A stretch of DNA of 64,000 bases from Cladocopium goreaui (taxonomy: Eukaryota; Sar; Dinophyceae; Suessiales; Symbiodiniaceae). The DNA lies in assembly GCA_947184155.2 (NCBI GenBank), contig CAMXCT020006641.1, forward strand, positions 97,501 through 161,500. The letters run 5' to 3'. Below, one piece after another: positions 26,791 through 39,950 of this stretch (position 1 is its first letter; every line of letters begins with the position of its first letter). A program made the position numbers and the translations under genes. Below the pieces are notes generated by a model, which worked only from the letters and a program-made list of their open reading frames with translations, did not search any database and had not been told where the DNA came from.

Positions 26791-27032
26791 CACACTAGAC
26801 AAGAATGGATCATTATAGTGATCCGGCAGGAACTGAATCCTGTAACATGCAAATTGCAAGCACGTCGGGATGATCAGTCCCGATATCACAATCTCAAACC
26901 ACCGTCTTCGTTGGGCAGAGTGGATGGAATGAGATTCACTGCCCCCCTGCATTGGTACTATGATTAGGGAGAGGACAGAAGGAAGAAAAAGAGAGAAGTT
27001 TTACATCTATTCAGATGTTACACACACACACC
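26791..27032. repeat. Direct repeat block, copy 1
   Basis: About 242 bp nearly identical to 27791-28034. It contains short palindromes (GATCATTATAGTGATC; CGGGATGATCAGTCCCG) and ends in a CA run. It sits at the right end of the 44-bp array. Confidence 0.88.
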
Positions 27033-27790
27033 CGGCCGGAGCCGGGTCAACCCTGAAAGGCAAGAGGAAGAAAAAAGCGAACACAGACGACGGGCAGAAA
27101 GCCAAAACAGCGCAGGGGGGAGAGGGGAACAGACGGACCTCCAAAACCAACCTACACGGCGAAACGGACCTGACCAAAACAGTGCACACACCTAAACCCC
27201 ACGACACATTACGGAGAGGCACGAGGGGAGAATTAGGGACCAAATGGGGGACTAGTTGATGACAAACAAGAAAACCAAAACAATTAATTAAACATCAGGA
27301 CTCAGTTCCTAAATACCTAGGATTCGTGCGTTATGCCCCTCCGGGCCCGTGTTCAGGTCAGCCACAAGGGCATATAACGGCTCTTCAAATTCCATCGAAT
27401 TAAATGAATTAGGTGCACAACATGTTTGACCTCACCAGAGAACCATCAAAAGAAAGAAGACCACACCTAAAGGTCGTGTATCTGCCTGATTCCTGTGTCA
27501 TGCAATGATGCAATGTGACTGCAAAAGTTGCTGCGAACAAAAAAAAGGTTTCTGAATGTTCAGCACAGCTTCACAGTCAAAGAACTGCTTTCCACGAGGT
27601 TTCACAAGGGACCGCAGGATCAGCGGGAGCTCTCGAAAAAGGTGCACAACCGTAAGGCCAGCTGTTGCACTTTACTTAGACGAATTACCAAATTAAAATG
27701 TGTGAATTCAGAAGTCAGGTCAGTCGACAGTCACCCTAAACAGGGTTGCCTCAATTGGCCCTATGGCACCTTCGGAGTCACCATAGGAAT

Positions 27791-28034
27791 CACACTAGAC
27801 AAGAATGGATCATTATAGTGATCCGGCAGGAACTGAATCCTGTAACATGCAAATTGCAGGTACGTCGGGATGATCAGTCCCGATATCACAATCTCAAACC
27901 ACCGTCTTCGTTGGGCAGTGGATGGAATGAGATTCACTGCCCCCCTGCATTGGTATTATGATTAGAAAGGGAGAGGACAGAAGGAAGAAAAAGAGAGAAG
28001 TTTTACATCTATTCAGATGTTACACACACACACA
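27791..28034. repeat. Direct repeat block, copy 2
   Basis: Second copy of the 242-bp block, a few substitutions and a short indel away from copy 1. It is followed by two copies of the 44-bp unit. The 760 bp between copies has an inverted repeat around 27327-27380 (CGTTATGCCC / GGGCATATAACG) and no recognisable gene. Confidence 0.88.
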
Positions 28035-28125
28035 CGTCTACGTCATGCTACGCTGCTGCACGTTCTCTTGCACTTGCACACATATGTCATGCTACGCTGC
28101 TGGACGTTCTCTTGCACTTCCACAA
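28035..28125. repeat. Short second array of the 44-bp unit
   Basis: Two units of the family seen at 26170-26790, directly to the right of direct repeat copy 2. Confidence 0.85.
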
Positions 28126-28421
28126 CAAACTGGAACAACTTTGTGTTTGAAGCAAACAAAAAAAAAGGGAACTTTTCCACGAAGCTCTCGGGACACAAAA
28201 TTACAGGTTCGTTGTGGTAAAACACTAGATTTTCCAATTTTGAGGCGAGCCTTCGCGTGCAAATTACTACAGTTTCGGACATTTCCACCATCATCCTGTG
28301 ATTGTCTGATGTCATGAGCAACACGGCCTCTTACAGGCGTTGACACCTTGTTCTTGTTTACCTCTGTCTCTATCTACGTTAGATTGCCTTCGGCCCGCAA
28401 GTCTTGCCCCCCACAGATGGA

Positions 28422-28491
28422 ACAGGCGGTTCCGTGGCAACTTGCGTGCCAGTGCGTGTTTCAGCCTGCACCACGAGAGGGATTGCCAGGT
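28422..28491 (+). CDS. Possible plus-strand exon, unrecognised
   Basis: A pyrimidine-rich CCCCCCACAG is followed by an open frame beginning ATGGAACAGGCG, and ends CCAG at a perfect GTAAGT donor. About 23 residues with no known motif. The splice signals are the only evidence. Confidence 0.2.
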
Positions 28492-28816
28492 AAGTATTGC
28501 TCCGAGCTGCAATCGCTTATTGCGAAAACCCTCTGTTGAAAATTGTCAAAGGTGCAAATTCAAATCACCAAGAATCCTGGTGTCGGACCAAAATGGGAAA
28601 CCGTGCCTATTGTATCTGGTTGCATCTTGACCCTTCGTTCCCTTTCCATCCCTTTCCATCACTTTTCATTCACTTCCAGTTCTCATCACTTTATCGTCAC
28701 TTTTATCATCACCTCCTTTCATAATCTTTATATCATCTTTCAAGACTCCTTTCACACCAAGCCTGCACTGACCAGCTCACCTCGGAGCCATGGCAGGAAA
28801 ACATGTAGCAGCGCAG

Positions 28817-28856
28817 TCATAGCGGCCATAGCGGCCATAGCGGCCATAGCGGCCAC
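28817..28856. repeat. 9-bp minisatellite (ATAGCGGCC)
   Basis: Four copies of ATAGCGGCC. Confidence 0.92.
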
Positions 28857-29506
28857 AGTGCCAATTTGCTTCATATTATTTTGCTGATGTTTACTATGTA
28901 TATACTATGTATCATATGTAATTATCTATGCTTATCATTGACCATCTATGTGTATCGTATATATCAAGATATCTATGACATCACATCCTTTCGGAAAGGC
29001 CTTGGAAAAAATATAAACACATTCACCTTCACTCAGGATTCTGCCTCCCCTTGAAGAACAAGTACCGAACAGGGACAGGGTTCCACCTAAGACTCCCGCC
29101 ACAGGCGTCAGTGTAGCAAGTCCGGCTTGCAGCTCTGCTTGCGTGAACTGGTTGTCGCCCACTGTTGGTGCCCTCAGTGGTATGATCTGCTCGAGTGAAC
29201 AGCCCCGCGGTGGCTCGCACAATCTCAGTCCCCTGCAATGGTATCGCCCCAATGATCGTTGTGTCATTCTCCGGTTCAACCTGTTTTGCAGAGGCTTTGG
29301 TTGCCATCTCTACAATTGTGGCCAAAACGTGCCGAAGCAACAAAGTGCCACCAAACCAGCCAGAGTGTCTGCTCCCAGCCAGCCGAATTGCAGGAGTTCT
29401 GCACGTCTGGAGTTTCCCTGTGGGTCCTCGCTTCTGGCGATTGAAATCGACTGGACGACATAACTGACATAACATGTTTGTGTTGTCTAGCAATGTTCAG
29501 CACTGT

Positions 29507-29790
29507 CTAGCAATTCGGGAAAGAATTGTGCCCTATTTTCCAGATGTGTCTCAGACACTGACTCACAGAACTGAAAGGCCTCACGATTTCCATCTTCAAC
29601 TGTTTACAGCAGTGTCTCGCGACTTCCTCGAGGACATCCAAGTGCTGCAATGCCACTGGTGTTTTGCCTTCTTCGGCCTCCAAAACAATGGAGCCAAATG
29701 TCAGCCGTACAGCGCTATCAAAGTCAATCTCAAGACAGCACCCTGACCGTCTCCGGACCACCACACCACGGGAGACGAAAACATGATCGT
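29507..29790 (-). CDS. Candidate coding segment, unrecognised
   Basis: Of the minus-strand frames I checked here, only this one stays open. It encodes a mixed-composition protein segment (GVVVRRRSGCCLEIDFDS, then a Glu-rich helix-like part) ending at a stop. The residue mix looks real rather than repeat-derived. I recognise no family, and boundaries are uncertain. Confidence 0.35.
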
Positions 29791-32700
29791 TTACGTGATT
29801 TCTGTTGATATCTGTTGATGTGCGTTTCAATCGTTTCACGTTGTGCTCGGTTGAATTCTGAATGGAAAGCATCTGCTCGGATGTGACAAAAAAATCAAAA
29901 AAGAGCGGATTGCTTCTGCCTGCAGTGGAGGCCCTTCTGGTGCCGCCCCTGGGGATGGTGCCAGCCCCACCAACCGCAGATTCGCACCGGCAGCCGCTGC
30001 TGCAAGTAACTGCAGGTGCACCAAAAATATTGATATCCTAAGCACAACTGGTTTAAAACACCGTGTCACTCTGGGAGTTTGCCATATAGTTCATATATAC
30101 AATATGTGTTGTTTTATCAGCATGTCTTGTGAGTCTTGTGTCCCCACCTGGTCCGCAACGGCACTTGCCCTTCTTGATGAGCTGCCAAGACGATTAAGAC
30201 GATTGGGCGGGGCTAAACGATTAGAATGACTAGAATGCTGCCATCCTTTCAAACCCCTTTCAGCAGCCAAGTGTAAGTCGCCTCACAGAGGAGAGTGGCT
30301 GCGCTGGCAGGTCTTGGACGTTGATGACAAAGGTGTAGTAGCCACAAACCTGCAGTCTAGCTACGAATCAAGTGGCTCAGTTCGGTGAGTTCTCACAGCA
30401 GCTTCACGGCCAAACAACAAGTTGAACAATCTCCAAATTCAGACCTCTTCAAGAGGGAGCATGCCCAAACTGATTTCATTTTCCGTGAGGTTCTTGGAAG
30501 CCTGGCAGGGCACAACGAAACCGGCAGGGGCATTCAGCGGCATTCAGGCTATGTTGTTCTGTTCTGATGTGCTCTGAGTTTCAGACGTTGATGCAAGCTC
30601 CAGCGTGTACATTCACAAAGCCTGCAATGAAAGCTGCCATTGGAGGGTACGGGGATTTCTGCTTTTGTGCCTGTAGTGATGCACCCGTTGACATGCTCAT
30701 TTTCCGTCATTTTCCGTTGGGTCAAAAAGGCTCCAGAAAGTCAGCACAAAGTGTTTGAAGATGTCCGACCTGCGGAGAAGGTGCCAGGTTCAACTGATAG
30801 ACGACTGTCAACACTGCGGCTGCCAGTCTTGTCCTACGATGCGGCGGTCAGGCGGATCAAGATCACAAGCTGCATCAAGCTGCAGATATTGACAGATGTT
30901 GACAAATGCCAATTGAGAAAATGGGATGCTTCATCGACCACTCCCCACAGCCCCCACAGCCCCCACAGCGCTTGGGCCTGACCAAGCGATTGCGCATCGG
31001 CAACCACTGTCATTGCAGGTGCCTCGTGACCAAGAAAATTCTGTTCGGGAGCAGAATTGGCACTTGCAGTCCAGCACTGACCAAATGTTCTGGAATTGTC
31101 TTCTAAACTGTCTTCTAAACATTCTAAACTTCTAAACATGTTTAAATATGTTTAAATCATTTTAAACCATCTTTGAGGCGCTTCAACGCATAATCACAGC
31201 AAATAGGCGAACAAGCATTTACACTGCAGAAAATGGTCAGGGGATAGTGACAGGGTATCATTATCATCATTGCTTTGACCGTCGACTCGTTGCTGATTCT
31301 TTTGGAAAGCCAGAAACGACGGTGCCAACACCCACGAGGAGGATCACAGGGAGAGTAAAACATAGAAATATGCCCCAATTGAGAACCTTCGCGTGTGGGG
31401 AATCAAAGTCCAACTAAGTTTGAAGAGTAAGCCAGTCAGAGCCAGCTGTTTGTGAAGCACAGGTGGGATTGCTGACAGGCACTGGTTAAACACTTTCATG
31501 TATTTTACATGTTGATTTCTGTCTCCCCGCCTGCTGTTGATAGACGGTTCGCAAAGCAGCATCAAAAGACCAGGCAGCTTGCCTCGAAACTCAAAAGCGA
31601 AGTGAAGAAATCCCCTGGTGAAGCGTGTCCACTGTGATGTGAGGCAAAGCAGCAACGGTTCCTTGCCATGCTTGGTTGCCAAGGTCACTAGCAAATTGAG
31701 CCCTGAGCAGGGGTCTCAAAGGCTCCTATCATCCATCTCAAAACAGTACAAGCAACGCAGTTCAAGATAAAAGATCTGATGTGCCCATCTCTCAAAGAAA
31801 CGACAAATTTGCTCTTAAAGTCAACTCATCTTATCTCATCGTACTCTTAAAGTTTGCTCCTCCAGTGTCAAGCTGTGTGAAGGTTCCGGAGCCTGGCCAA
31901 CGATTGGATGGCCAAGTTGGACTGCTATTTTTGGGGATAAAAAAAACCGTGGCCGCCTGGCCAGATAAGAAGGTGGTGGGCATCGGAGCATCTCCAAGCA
32001 CACATCCCTGGCAATACCGGAAATGCGTCAGACATGCAAAGAAAACTTCGCTGTGGGTGTTGGACTCACAAAATTGGTCATTTTCGGCACTGGAGGCCAA
32101 GAATTTTGAACCAACCCCACATTAACGGCATTAACGGCAGTAACGGGAAAGACATCACCGAAGTCCTTGAAAAGGTCACAAAATATTGCTAGACATTTCA
32201 AGATGTTCAAGTATGTTCAAGTGATATTGCAAAGGCCATGGCGGCCAGAGTAGCCCCAAAAGAGAGAGAGAGAGACAAAGGACAGACAGCTCCTGGTTCA
32301 GATTTTTGGTCTTGCCTCAATTAGTGGGGATTCAATACAATTAGTGGGGATTCAATAGAATCGGCCGCAGATATTCAGCCAAACAGCTGATGCAGCCAAC
32401 AATGCGAACATGCCATCGTTTGAACATGCTTGAACTCATCCCTCTTTTCATGCCTTGGGAACCACGGCTTCCAGTTCCAAGTTCAACCTCAACAACCATA
32501 GACAGCCGGAGACTTGAGCATGCGATCAAACACACATTGAGAAGCTACACTAGGCTTTTGAGGGAAGGCCTAGCTGGCCCATCGGCCTATCGCGGTAAAC
32601 TTTCATGTCATCAATGAACTATGTTGTAGCAGCAAATATGACTCATGGACCCATGGATCAAATTGAGGCCACAGCCATCGACCATAGCGCGGCAAAGTGT

Positions 32701-33365
32701 ATGGGCCGGGCGGAACCTTACGCACGTGGTTTTTCTCAAAGTGGCACTCGCCAGGAACAGCTCCATGAATCTACAAACCATCTAATGACAAGCACTACAG
32801 GAGAGGTGATGCTTGTTGATAGACACGCGCTGTGGTTGGGGGCTTGAGCATACACATTCAGATTGAAGGAAAAAAACACTTCATAGTGCGGTGAGAATCC
32901 CTCCGTGGAGGAACTATTCTCGGACGATTGGACCTGTCCTGCTGTCCTGCTGTCCTACTCTACATGCAGTGATCCCAAACCAAGAAACCAATGGTTCCAC
33001 AATTGGAACTGGAAGCTCTTCTACCTCCCAGATCAGTCAGAAAAGTTCAAAGCTGATTGTGCTACCCTGCCCCGTCAGAAGCTCATAGGCACAATAGGCA
33101 CAGTTACACACAGTGGCGGCACGGACACATCTCGATCCATCTTGATGCCTCCAAGTGGTGGCAGGAGACACCCACAAGACCCAGCACGTTTTCTTGCTGT
33201 AGGCAAATGCGGTACAAATAGTTCACCTCGAACGAACCATCACGAAGTGCAAAGCAGCAAGTTTTGAGAAAGGGAATTTAAGGGAATTCTAAAATGTTGT
33301 AAAACTCTCAAACCCTGGGAAGAGGCTTCCACTGGAGGCTTTGATCTTTGCTCTTTCACATGAAG

Positions 33366-33522
33366 TCACATGTAGTTGCAGTCGGCTCTCTTGTAATCAG
33401 GGTGCTTGAGAACTGGGTCTCTCCAAAAGTGAAGCTGGAAGCTCTGAGGGATGTGCTCGAAGGCTTCGATCGTACTCCAAATCCACCAGACCTTTAATCC
33501 ATGTGCGTCACAACACGATATC
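33366..33522 (-). CDS. Candidate 3' exon, unrecognised
   Basis: A minus-strand frame ending in a stop and encoding an aromatic-rich segment (LKVWWIWSTIEAFEHI, then FQLHFWRDPVLKHPDYK). No domain recognised; composition is the only support. Confidence 0.22.
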
Positions 33523-34017
33523 ATCTGTATCCTTGCTGGCTGCTGGATGACCCAGGATTTTTTATATTTTGATCTGCTCAAGAGAAATGACCCATATTTC
33601 GTCAAATATAGTCCCTAGATGTCGAAACATCGCAGCTAAGTCGGTCGCTCAATAGTGCACCTTGCCGAGGGAAGATGACCTGCAAATCACAGCACAGGCC
33701 ATGAGTTTTCGCACCACGTTCTCCACATTTCTCGACAGTGACCCGCCTGTGGCTCTTGGGCATTGGCCACGATGCCTGCCTCAATGCGTGTCAATTCCTC
33801 GGAATCCCAAGAGCCATTCGTGATGTTGAAGGCTCCTGCCAAATACCAACCTCAGCACCCACGCAGCTTCTGTGTGTCTCAGGCTTTCATTGTATTAAAA
33901 CACTAAGCTTCCCAACGGCTCGGTAGTGCCATTCGCCCTGCCAAACCCTGACTGTTGTCTGAGTTCAGAATGGTTGAATCCGCACAAGACGGTACCTCAA
34001 TGCAAAAATGCGGACAT

Positions 34018-34065
34018 GCCATGCGTGCCATGTGTGCCATGTGTGCCATGTGTGCCATGTGTGCA
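34018..34065. repeat. 9-bp minisatellite (GCCATGTGT)
   Basis: Five copies of GCCATGTGT or a one-base variant. Confidence 0.92.
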
Positions 34066-36199
34066 AGGCAAAGTACCTTCTCAGTCTGCACTTGCCCTAT
34101 GCCTCTTCTATGTTTTCTCTTCTTATCCTTATTCCTGTATCAAGTAAGAGACTTTTTTGCAGGTTCAAATTGATCACAAACGATACAGGAATCAATGGCC
34201 AGTGGCTACAGTCAGCTTTGAGGGCTTGACGAGCTGTGGGCCCCAAATGACAGGCCTCAGCCGCACACATGAAATGTGTAACTGTGTTCCTTTCAAATAC
34301 ACAGCTAGAGTAGATGTGGGCACAACATAATGCAGCTGAGTCTGGTTGTGCCAAGTGGCCTTGGCCAAAGCACCGGTGCTGTCATTCCACCAGCCACATC
34401 AGCCTTCAATTCCTGACCGGAGATCCAGAGAGGATGTGTGGCTTCTAGCTTCTTTCAACTCCTTGCTTGAGACTTATTTGACACGGACTCTGAATAAAAC
34501 CAACGCCGAATCTACAAATGGCATACCGCATACATCCGCATACCCCATGCAGTCCTGACTAGGAGCAGTGACCTGGCTGAATACGTAGCGCCGAAGCACT
34601 CCAGCCTTTCACACGTGAATCAAAGGTGTTGGATGTGCAGATTTTGAGCCTCAGCCTGAAAGGATTTCTTTTCGACTGACATTTGATCTGCATCCTTCAG
34701 TTGCAGCAGTGCCGCCTGCAAGGTGACAGCGCTTCCAGGTACCAGGCCTCAAAGGAAAGCATCGAGTAAGAGTCACCAGTCACCAACTTCGCCGCCAGGG
34801 TCAGATATCTTCTCTGCTGCTATCACTAGAACAACATGACACGTCAGGATTCACTTCCAGTAGGTACATGTCCCTTGCGTGGAGGGGGCAGTAGTGCAAG
34901 AGCAGAAGAAAACAAAAATGTCAGGACAATGTCTGCATTCAAGAACTTTTGCATCCGGTGCACATCTTTGTACAGTGCACATGCTGGCGAGACCCCTATG
35001 CTAAACGCATTCAAGGAGGAATGGAATTTGGTAAAGGGAAACATAGCGAGCAATATGATAGCCAGGACGAGAAGGCACTTCCACCCAATTGAAGCAAAGT
35101 TTTTGAGAGCAGGATGTTTCCCCGTCAAAAAGGATCAGGATCAGTCCTTTTCTCTTCTGTTCCCTTGAGGTTTGTTCACTATCCGACAACGACAAAAATT
35201 GTCCATTGGTTCCAGATACATGCAACAAAGCAGAAAGATCGGAAAGTAACGCTGTGCCACACCATTCCTTCGTATATTCCTTCATATATCCAAATACAGT
35301 AGATTCAGCGAGTGTAGCTCAAAAAGATTGAGAAATGGTTTGAAAATGGTTTGAAGTTTGAGACATGCTCCGCCGCCTGGGGCACTGCCCAAAGCAATGG
35401 CTGCCACCTGTCGAGACTTCCACCAGCAGCGGGGCCCTTGGCCAAGGAGCCTGAGTACACAGCCATTGGCGGATGGATCAGCACCGAAAAAGTGTCCGGT
35501 AAATTGCAAAAGGGCAAAATGGGCACAGGAACATGAATTGGAATGCCTAGCTTTGATTCGTTTTGAAAAGAGAGACACCTCCACCAGCATTTCGAGATTG
35601 AATCCAAGGTATTCAGGGCTTTGACAGAGTGTCATCATGTTGAGCTGAAGCAAGATTCAAAGTGACTGATCGCGTTGCAGAGAACATACAATATGCTAAA
35701 TTCATGCAAGTCCAAGTCCTGATAATAACAACTGAGAGCAGGGTTTATCTGGGGGCTACACCGTAAAGTGTTCTGATCCACCAGGACACTGCAAGAGAAG
35801 GAAGTCGCAGCAAGTGCAACGCCCCCAGAGTATTCCTGCGGATAGGGTCGCATGGGCCCATGGGCCCATGGGCTGACAAGAGTCGGAAGACCGGACCCGA
35901 CTCAGACTCAGACTCAGACTGACTGAGAATAAAAGACATACTAGTAAAATCTAGTAAACTAGTAATCAATTTGTCAAACCGAGATCTCTTTCAGCTTCAG
36001 GCCTCCCCAGGAAGAGGCGCCTCGGATTAAAACAGTTCAGATTGTTGGCGGGCAGCGAGCATCCATCAATGTGATTCAATGTTATTTGTAGGGCATCCCA
36101 AAGTCAACTACGTAGTTGATCATATTGATCATCAATTTCCCATATTTCCAATGAAAAAGACTGGTATCCCGAAAAATCCCGTTAACAAAACCATGTCAA

Positions 36200-36357
36200 A
36201 AGTCACTCCAAATCGCAGTCGAGTCACCACTCTGCTGTCGAACTGCAGCTCAAGGGTCACAAAGCTTTCGTCAAAGCGAGCTCCCTGCAGTCGTGGTGGA
36301 GTGGTACGAACCTCGGGCAGAACTCTCAGGCAGGATGCTTCATCGTCTTGGCATTGA
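36200..36357 (-). CDS. Candidate coding segment, unrecognised
   Basis: After CTGCAG, the minus strand reads GARFDESFVTLELQFDS and then RVVTRLRFGVTFDM, alternating polar and hydrophobic residues like beta strands. A similar pattern occurs near 36610 (AMVLRLRFVLES) and near 29710 (AVRLTFGSIVLEA). These could be related exons of one gene. No family recognised. Confidence 0.28.
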
Positions 36358-38458
36358 GAATGCGATGCCCACAACAGGTCCAACTGGTGAGTAAAGCCAC
36401 AACGAAATAGCTATCATACATGTAACATAAAGCCATCAATATAGCTATCATACATGCAACATATAGCATTATAAATACAGCATAATACAGCTATCATACA
36501 GTACATACAGCTATTTTCTTCAACTGCTGGTTGCTTTGTGAAAAAGTGCCGTGGAATACCATGGGTCTCGGATCTCGGATTCCAACACAAATCGAAGCCG
36601 CAGGACCATTGCTTGGCCGCTCAGAGGCAGGAACCTGCAACGAAGTGAAAGGACAACAAATTCATACAATCCAAAATCACGTCGTAAGAACAATAAAACG
36701 AATGAACAATGATGGACAATGCAAATCAACATATTGTCTTTCATTGTTGAAACAGTCATGAATGAATACAGTAGTAATACAGCATAGTACGGCAAAACAA
36801 TGTTTAAGATCAACGAACGAACTTGCTGAACAGTGAACGGTGCCTGCAGGAGCTCGGTGGCACCCGGCAGAAAGCAGTCGTACAGCGGCTCTACCTGAAG
36901 GCACGCTCGATATCACTCGATGTCGCATGACGTCGCATCCGGTGCACATCTTAGAGACGACTTCAGGAGAGTCATAAAATGAGCAATGTCATCCACTTTC
37001 AGGAAATTAAGAATTATGAATACAACACCAGAGACGAGACATTCAATTCCATTTAGGAAAGATTCACTTTCGGCAGGGGCGGTTGTTGCAGCCCGGAAAG
37101 TCTTGCAAAATTGACGGAGGAGACAGCAGAGATGGAAAAGCCATGCGGATTAACAACTTGTGATCTTTTGACACCCACACGAGGCACATCATTAAGTTTT
37201 AGTTTAAGACATATTAAAAATATTTAAAACTGGCAAAAAAACACAGCGGCTGAAAGAGGCTACGAATGGCTACGATACTTTTGAGAGAGCGACCTGGCAA
37301 TCTCCAGTACAGCCATCATCGCCACGATAGTTGCCATCATCGCACGCCTACCGCCGCGGCATTGGGCTTTCAACTGGAAGCCACATGACAACAGAATGAC
37401 AACAGATAAAATTTATAAAAATTTGGTGTTCTGTCAAGATGATTCAAGATGGCTATCAAATCCATTCAAATGCAAGAAATGCTGAGAATCTACAGTAACA
37501 GACACAATCTACGCGCCTCCCCTGTGACCACAAGGCCATCACCACAGACCGGTGTGCAAACATCGCCTGGCAGAGCAGAGGAGCAGACAGGTGGTTTATC
37601 ATGGTTCAAAACGGTTGAAACCCCAAACCCTGCAACATCTGTGCTGATCTGACATAAAAATTAAAAATGCAAACAGTCCAGCTGGTCCAGCTTGCTGCAG
37701 CTTGCCATAGTCTCTATTCTCTGCTTAGACATATCTTCATCTTGCTTTTATAAATATCTTTTGGCTGAGTATTCTCACATGTGGAAATTCTAACAGTTCA
37801 AATCATTCCTTCAAGGCTTCCATTTGTTCTCCCCTGCCTGGTGCGGTTCCAGGGCTAAGATGACTTGGTCCTTTGACGCAGTTCCAACCTTGGAATTTTC
37901 AGCCCATCATTTCAGTTCTGGATACGATTTACTGGGCTGGCTCGCCAGTCTTTCTTGATCACAAAACTGAGGTGTCAACCAGGTTCCAATGTGCAACTGC
38001 TACTACAGCCATCTCCGGAGGCTGTATTGCCATCATCACCTTCCAAATGTCGTTTTGATGCATGTCTTGGAAGGCAACGGAGAGGCTAACTAGATTTTCG
38101 CAAAAGCGCAACAGGGATGTTGTAATCTTTGGAGAACTTGCTGGGCAGCCAACATTCTTCACTGTCAGTTCTGCGGAAATCCCCACAGACCTTAGGCTCG
38201 AGTGTGATTGGAAACGGTTCAAATCACCAAAGCAAATCGGCCGAAAATAGACACAAAACATCACAAAACCCTCTACATGTGTCTGCGAGGCAACGGGCAT
38301 AGGGTGCCTCGGCAAATTTATCTCAGACCCTTGCTGTCTCAGGCAGTTTGCGGCACTGAAAACATGACCTCAGCATTTTGCAGCGGGTTCCAGGATCGAG
38401 TACGACTAGCCAACAGGAAAAAACGTCAACAAACAGAACCATTTGCCAATGGACAACT

Positions 38459-38503
38459 GAATGTAAAGGGAATGTAAAGGGAATATAAAGGGAATGTAAG
38501 GGG
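38459..38503. repeat. 12-bp minisatellite (GGGAATGTAAAG)
   Basis: Nearly four copies of a 12-bp unit. Confidence 0.88.
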
Positions 38504-39162
38504 AAGGCAAATGATTGTGCGGTCAGATAGAAAAGGGGAATGAATTGAAGCTGAAGAAAACGAAGCAGCGGGGACACCAAAATAAATCGTTTGACGACAG
38601 GGACCAAAAGTTCAAGATCGGATCTCCGATGTTGAAAATCCATGGCAGGCCGAAAACCGGAGGGACTTTTGAGCCCCTGGCGAAGAGCTGCCTGGGGCGG
38701 CATCATCACATTCCTGTTACAGAAATTGAGTTGGAAATGACATGAAATGACTGGGCATGTGAGAAATGTCCTCTCCTAACAGGAGATCCAAGCAACTGAT
38801 ACTGCAATAGTCACGCAGTATTAGAATATGAATGAATAGGATGCAATATTGAGCAATATCTCAAGTAATAAATAGTACTGATATTCATTGTGATGTATGC
38901 TGTTTCATTTCATTATGATGTATTAATGATGTATCATGTTTCTGTATTCTGTTATAGATTTGCATAGTGCTGTGTTCATCGGATCCGTAGAAACTCCCAG
39001 CTGATCCTCGTTGTAGTTTTGGATGCCATCACCGCAGCTCTTGGAGCATCCGACAACGCCTTGTCAAGCGCAATGCAACACAAAAGAAACAGTGCCTCAG
39101 CTACATAGAACTTGTGAATATATAACCTACAATATTGATGTCTATTACATAGACATGCATAC

Positions 39163-39190
39163 ATGTATATATATATATATATACATATTA

Positions 39191-39229
<39 letters not shown>

Positions 39230-39235
39230 ATATAT
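39163..39235. repeat. TA microsatellite at the left edge of the YR element
   Basis: Long TATATA tract interrupted by TATGCA and TATGTATG. The tyrosine-recombinase element begins in it. Confidence 0.9.
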
Positions 39236-39447
39236 ACATCTCAAAGTGTCATATGAAACAGATACTGTCTCGCGCTCCCGCAGCTTTCTTTTTCCACAGC
39301 TATGCCTATGCTCAGTCAATTTCACCTGCAATCCTCAGGTTTGCTTTGGGTTGTCACGATGTGACACGTACATAGCCCCAGACCAGTTTCGCCACTGGTC
39401 AGCTGCCTGGCAACCCAGGCTGGAACCTGCTCTGCAGGAATCACCCA
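39235..39447 (-). repeat. Split direct repeat Y, terminal copy
   Basis: 213 bp identical by eye to 39717-39929. It forms the 3' end of the element on the minus strand. Confidence 0.93.
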
Positions 39448-39595
39448 TCCCTTAAACCTAAGGGAAGGAAAAACTCTATTGGTCGCCCCAAGAGAGGATC
39501 CCCGATAGAGGCTATGGACTCGCCTGCCGTGCAGGCTCCCCTAACCTAGGCGGACATCTCCACGGGAGGTCGGCTCTTAGGGTTGGGAGGGTGGG
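39448..39595 (-). other. Spacer between the X and Y repeats of the YR element
   Basis: 148 bp, unique in the window. It contains a perfect 7-bp stem, TCCCTTA / TAAGGGA, with a four-base loop next to the Y repeat. Probably part of the internal complementary region used in circle formation. Confidence 0.5.
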
Positions 39596-39718
39596 GAAAG
39601 AAAACAGCAATGAATGCTATTTTGGTTCAAGTTTACTTGAGCCAAAATGGTAGCATTCATTGAAACACTTAAAGATGATACATGCACACCCAAGCCTGCC
39701 AAACTCAATGCATGGGTA
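39596..39718 (-). repeat. Split direct repeat X, internal copy, with hairpin and spliced-leader-like sequence
   Basis: 123 bp identical by eye to 49238-49360. It contains a 24/27-bp near-perfect palindrome with a four-base loop (39608-39662). On the minus strand 39650-39636 reads CCATTTTGGCTCAAG, the last 15 bases of the dinoflagellate spliced leader. It overlaps the neighbouring Y copy by two bases (TA). Confidence 0.92.
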
Positions 39719-39929
39719 CATCTCAAAGTGTCATATGAAACAGATACTGTCTCGCGCTCCCGCAGCTTTCTTTTTCCACAGCTATGCCTATGCTCAGTCA
39801 ATTTCACCTGCAATCCTCAGGTTTGCTTTGGGTTGTCACGATGTGACACGTACATAGCCCCAGACCAGTTTCGCCACTGGTCAGCTGCCTGGCAACCCAG
39901 GCTGGAACCTGCTCTGCAGGAATCACCCA
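39717..39929 (-). repeat. Split direct repeat Y, internal copy
   Basis: 213 bp, directly downstream of the RT ORF on the minus strand and contiguous with the internal X copy. Confidence 0.93.
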
Positions 39930-39950
39930 ATGCACTCAATTCCCAAAGCA

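Larger units (their letters stand above)
28130..39160. other. Long region without a recognisable gene; scattered exon-like segments
   Basis: No long ORF, RNA gene or known domain here. Short segments on the minus strand look codon-like with plausible splice sites, and three are listed separately. They may be exons of one or more intron-rich genes. Several 9-bp and 12-bp minisatellites and an AGCTATCATACATG repeat cluster (36408-36515) are present. AT-rich and GC-neutral stretches alternate with no clear boundary. Confidence 0.4.

Noticed and set aside
26085..26818. Forward frames of 184-237 codons
   Set aside because: They are translations of the 44-bp tandem unit with the same peptide pattern in more than one frame.
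37959..38315. Minus-strand 118-codon frame and the opposing plus-strand frame at 38062-38250 as a gene
   Set aside because: Both strands are open over the same stretch, neither has a recognisable motif, and no clear splice sites decide between them.
39235..39929. 213-bp direct repeats as LTRs of a small solo element
   Set aside because: The X repeat interleaves with them and recurs at the far side of the ORFs, which fits split direct repeats better.
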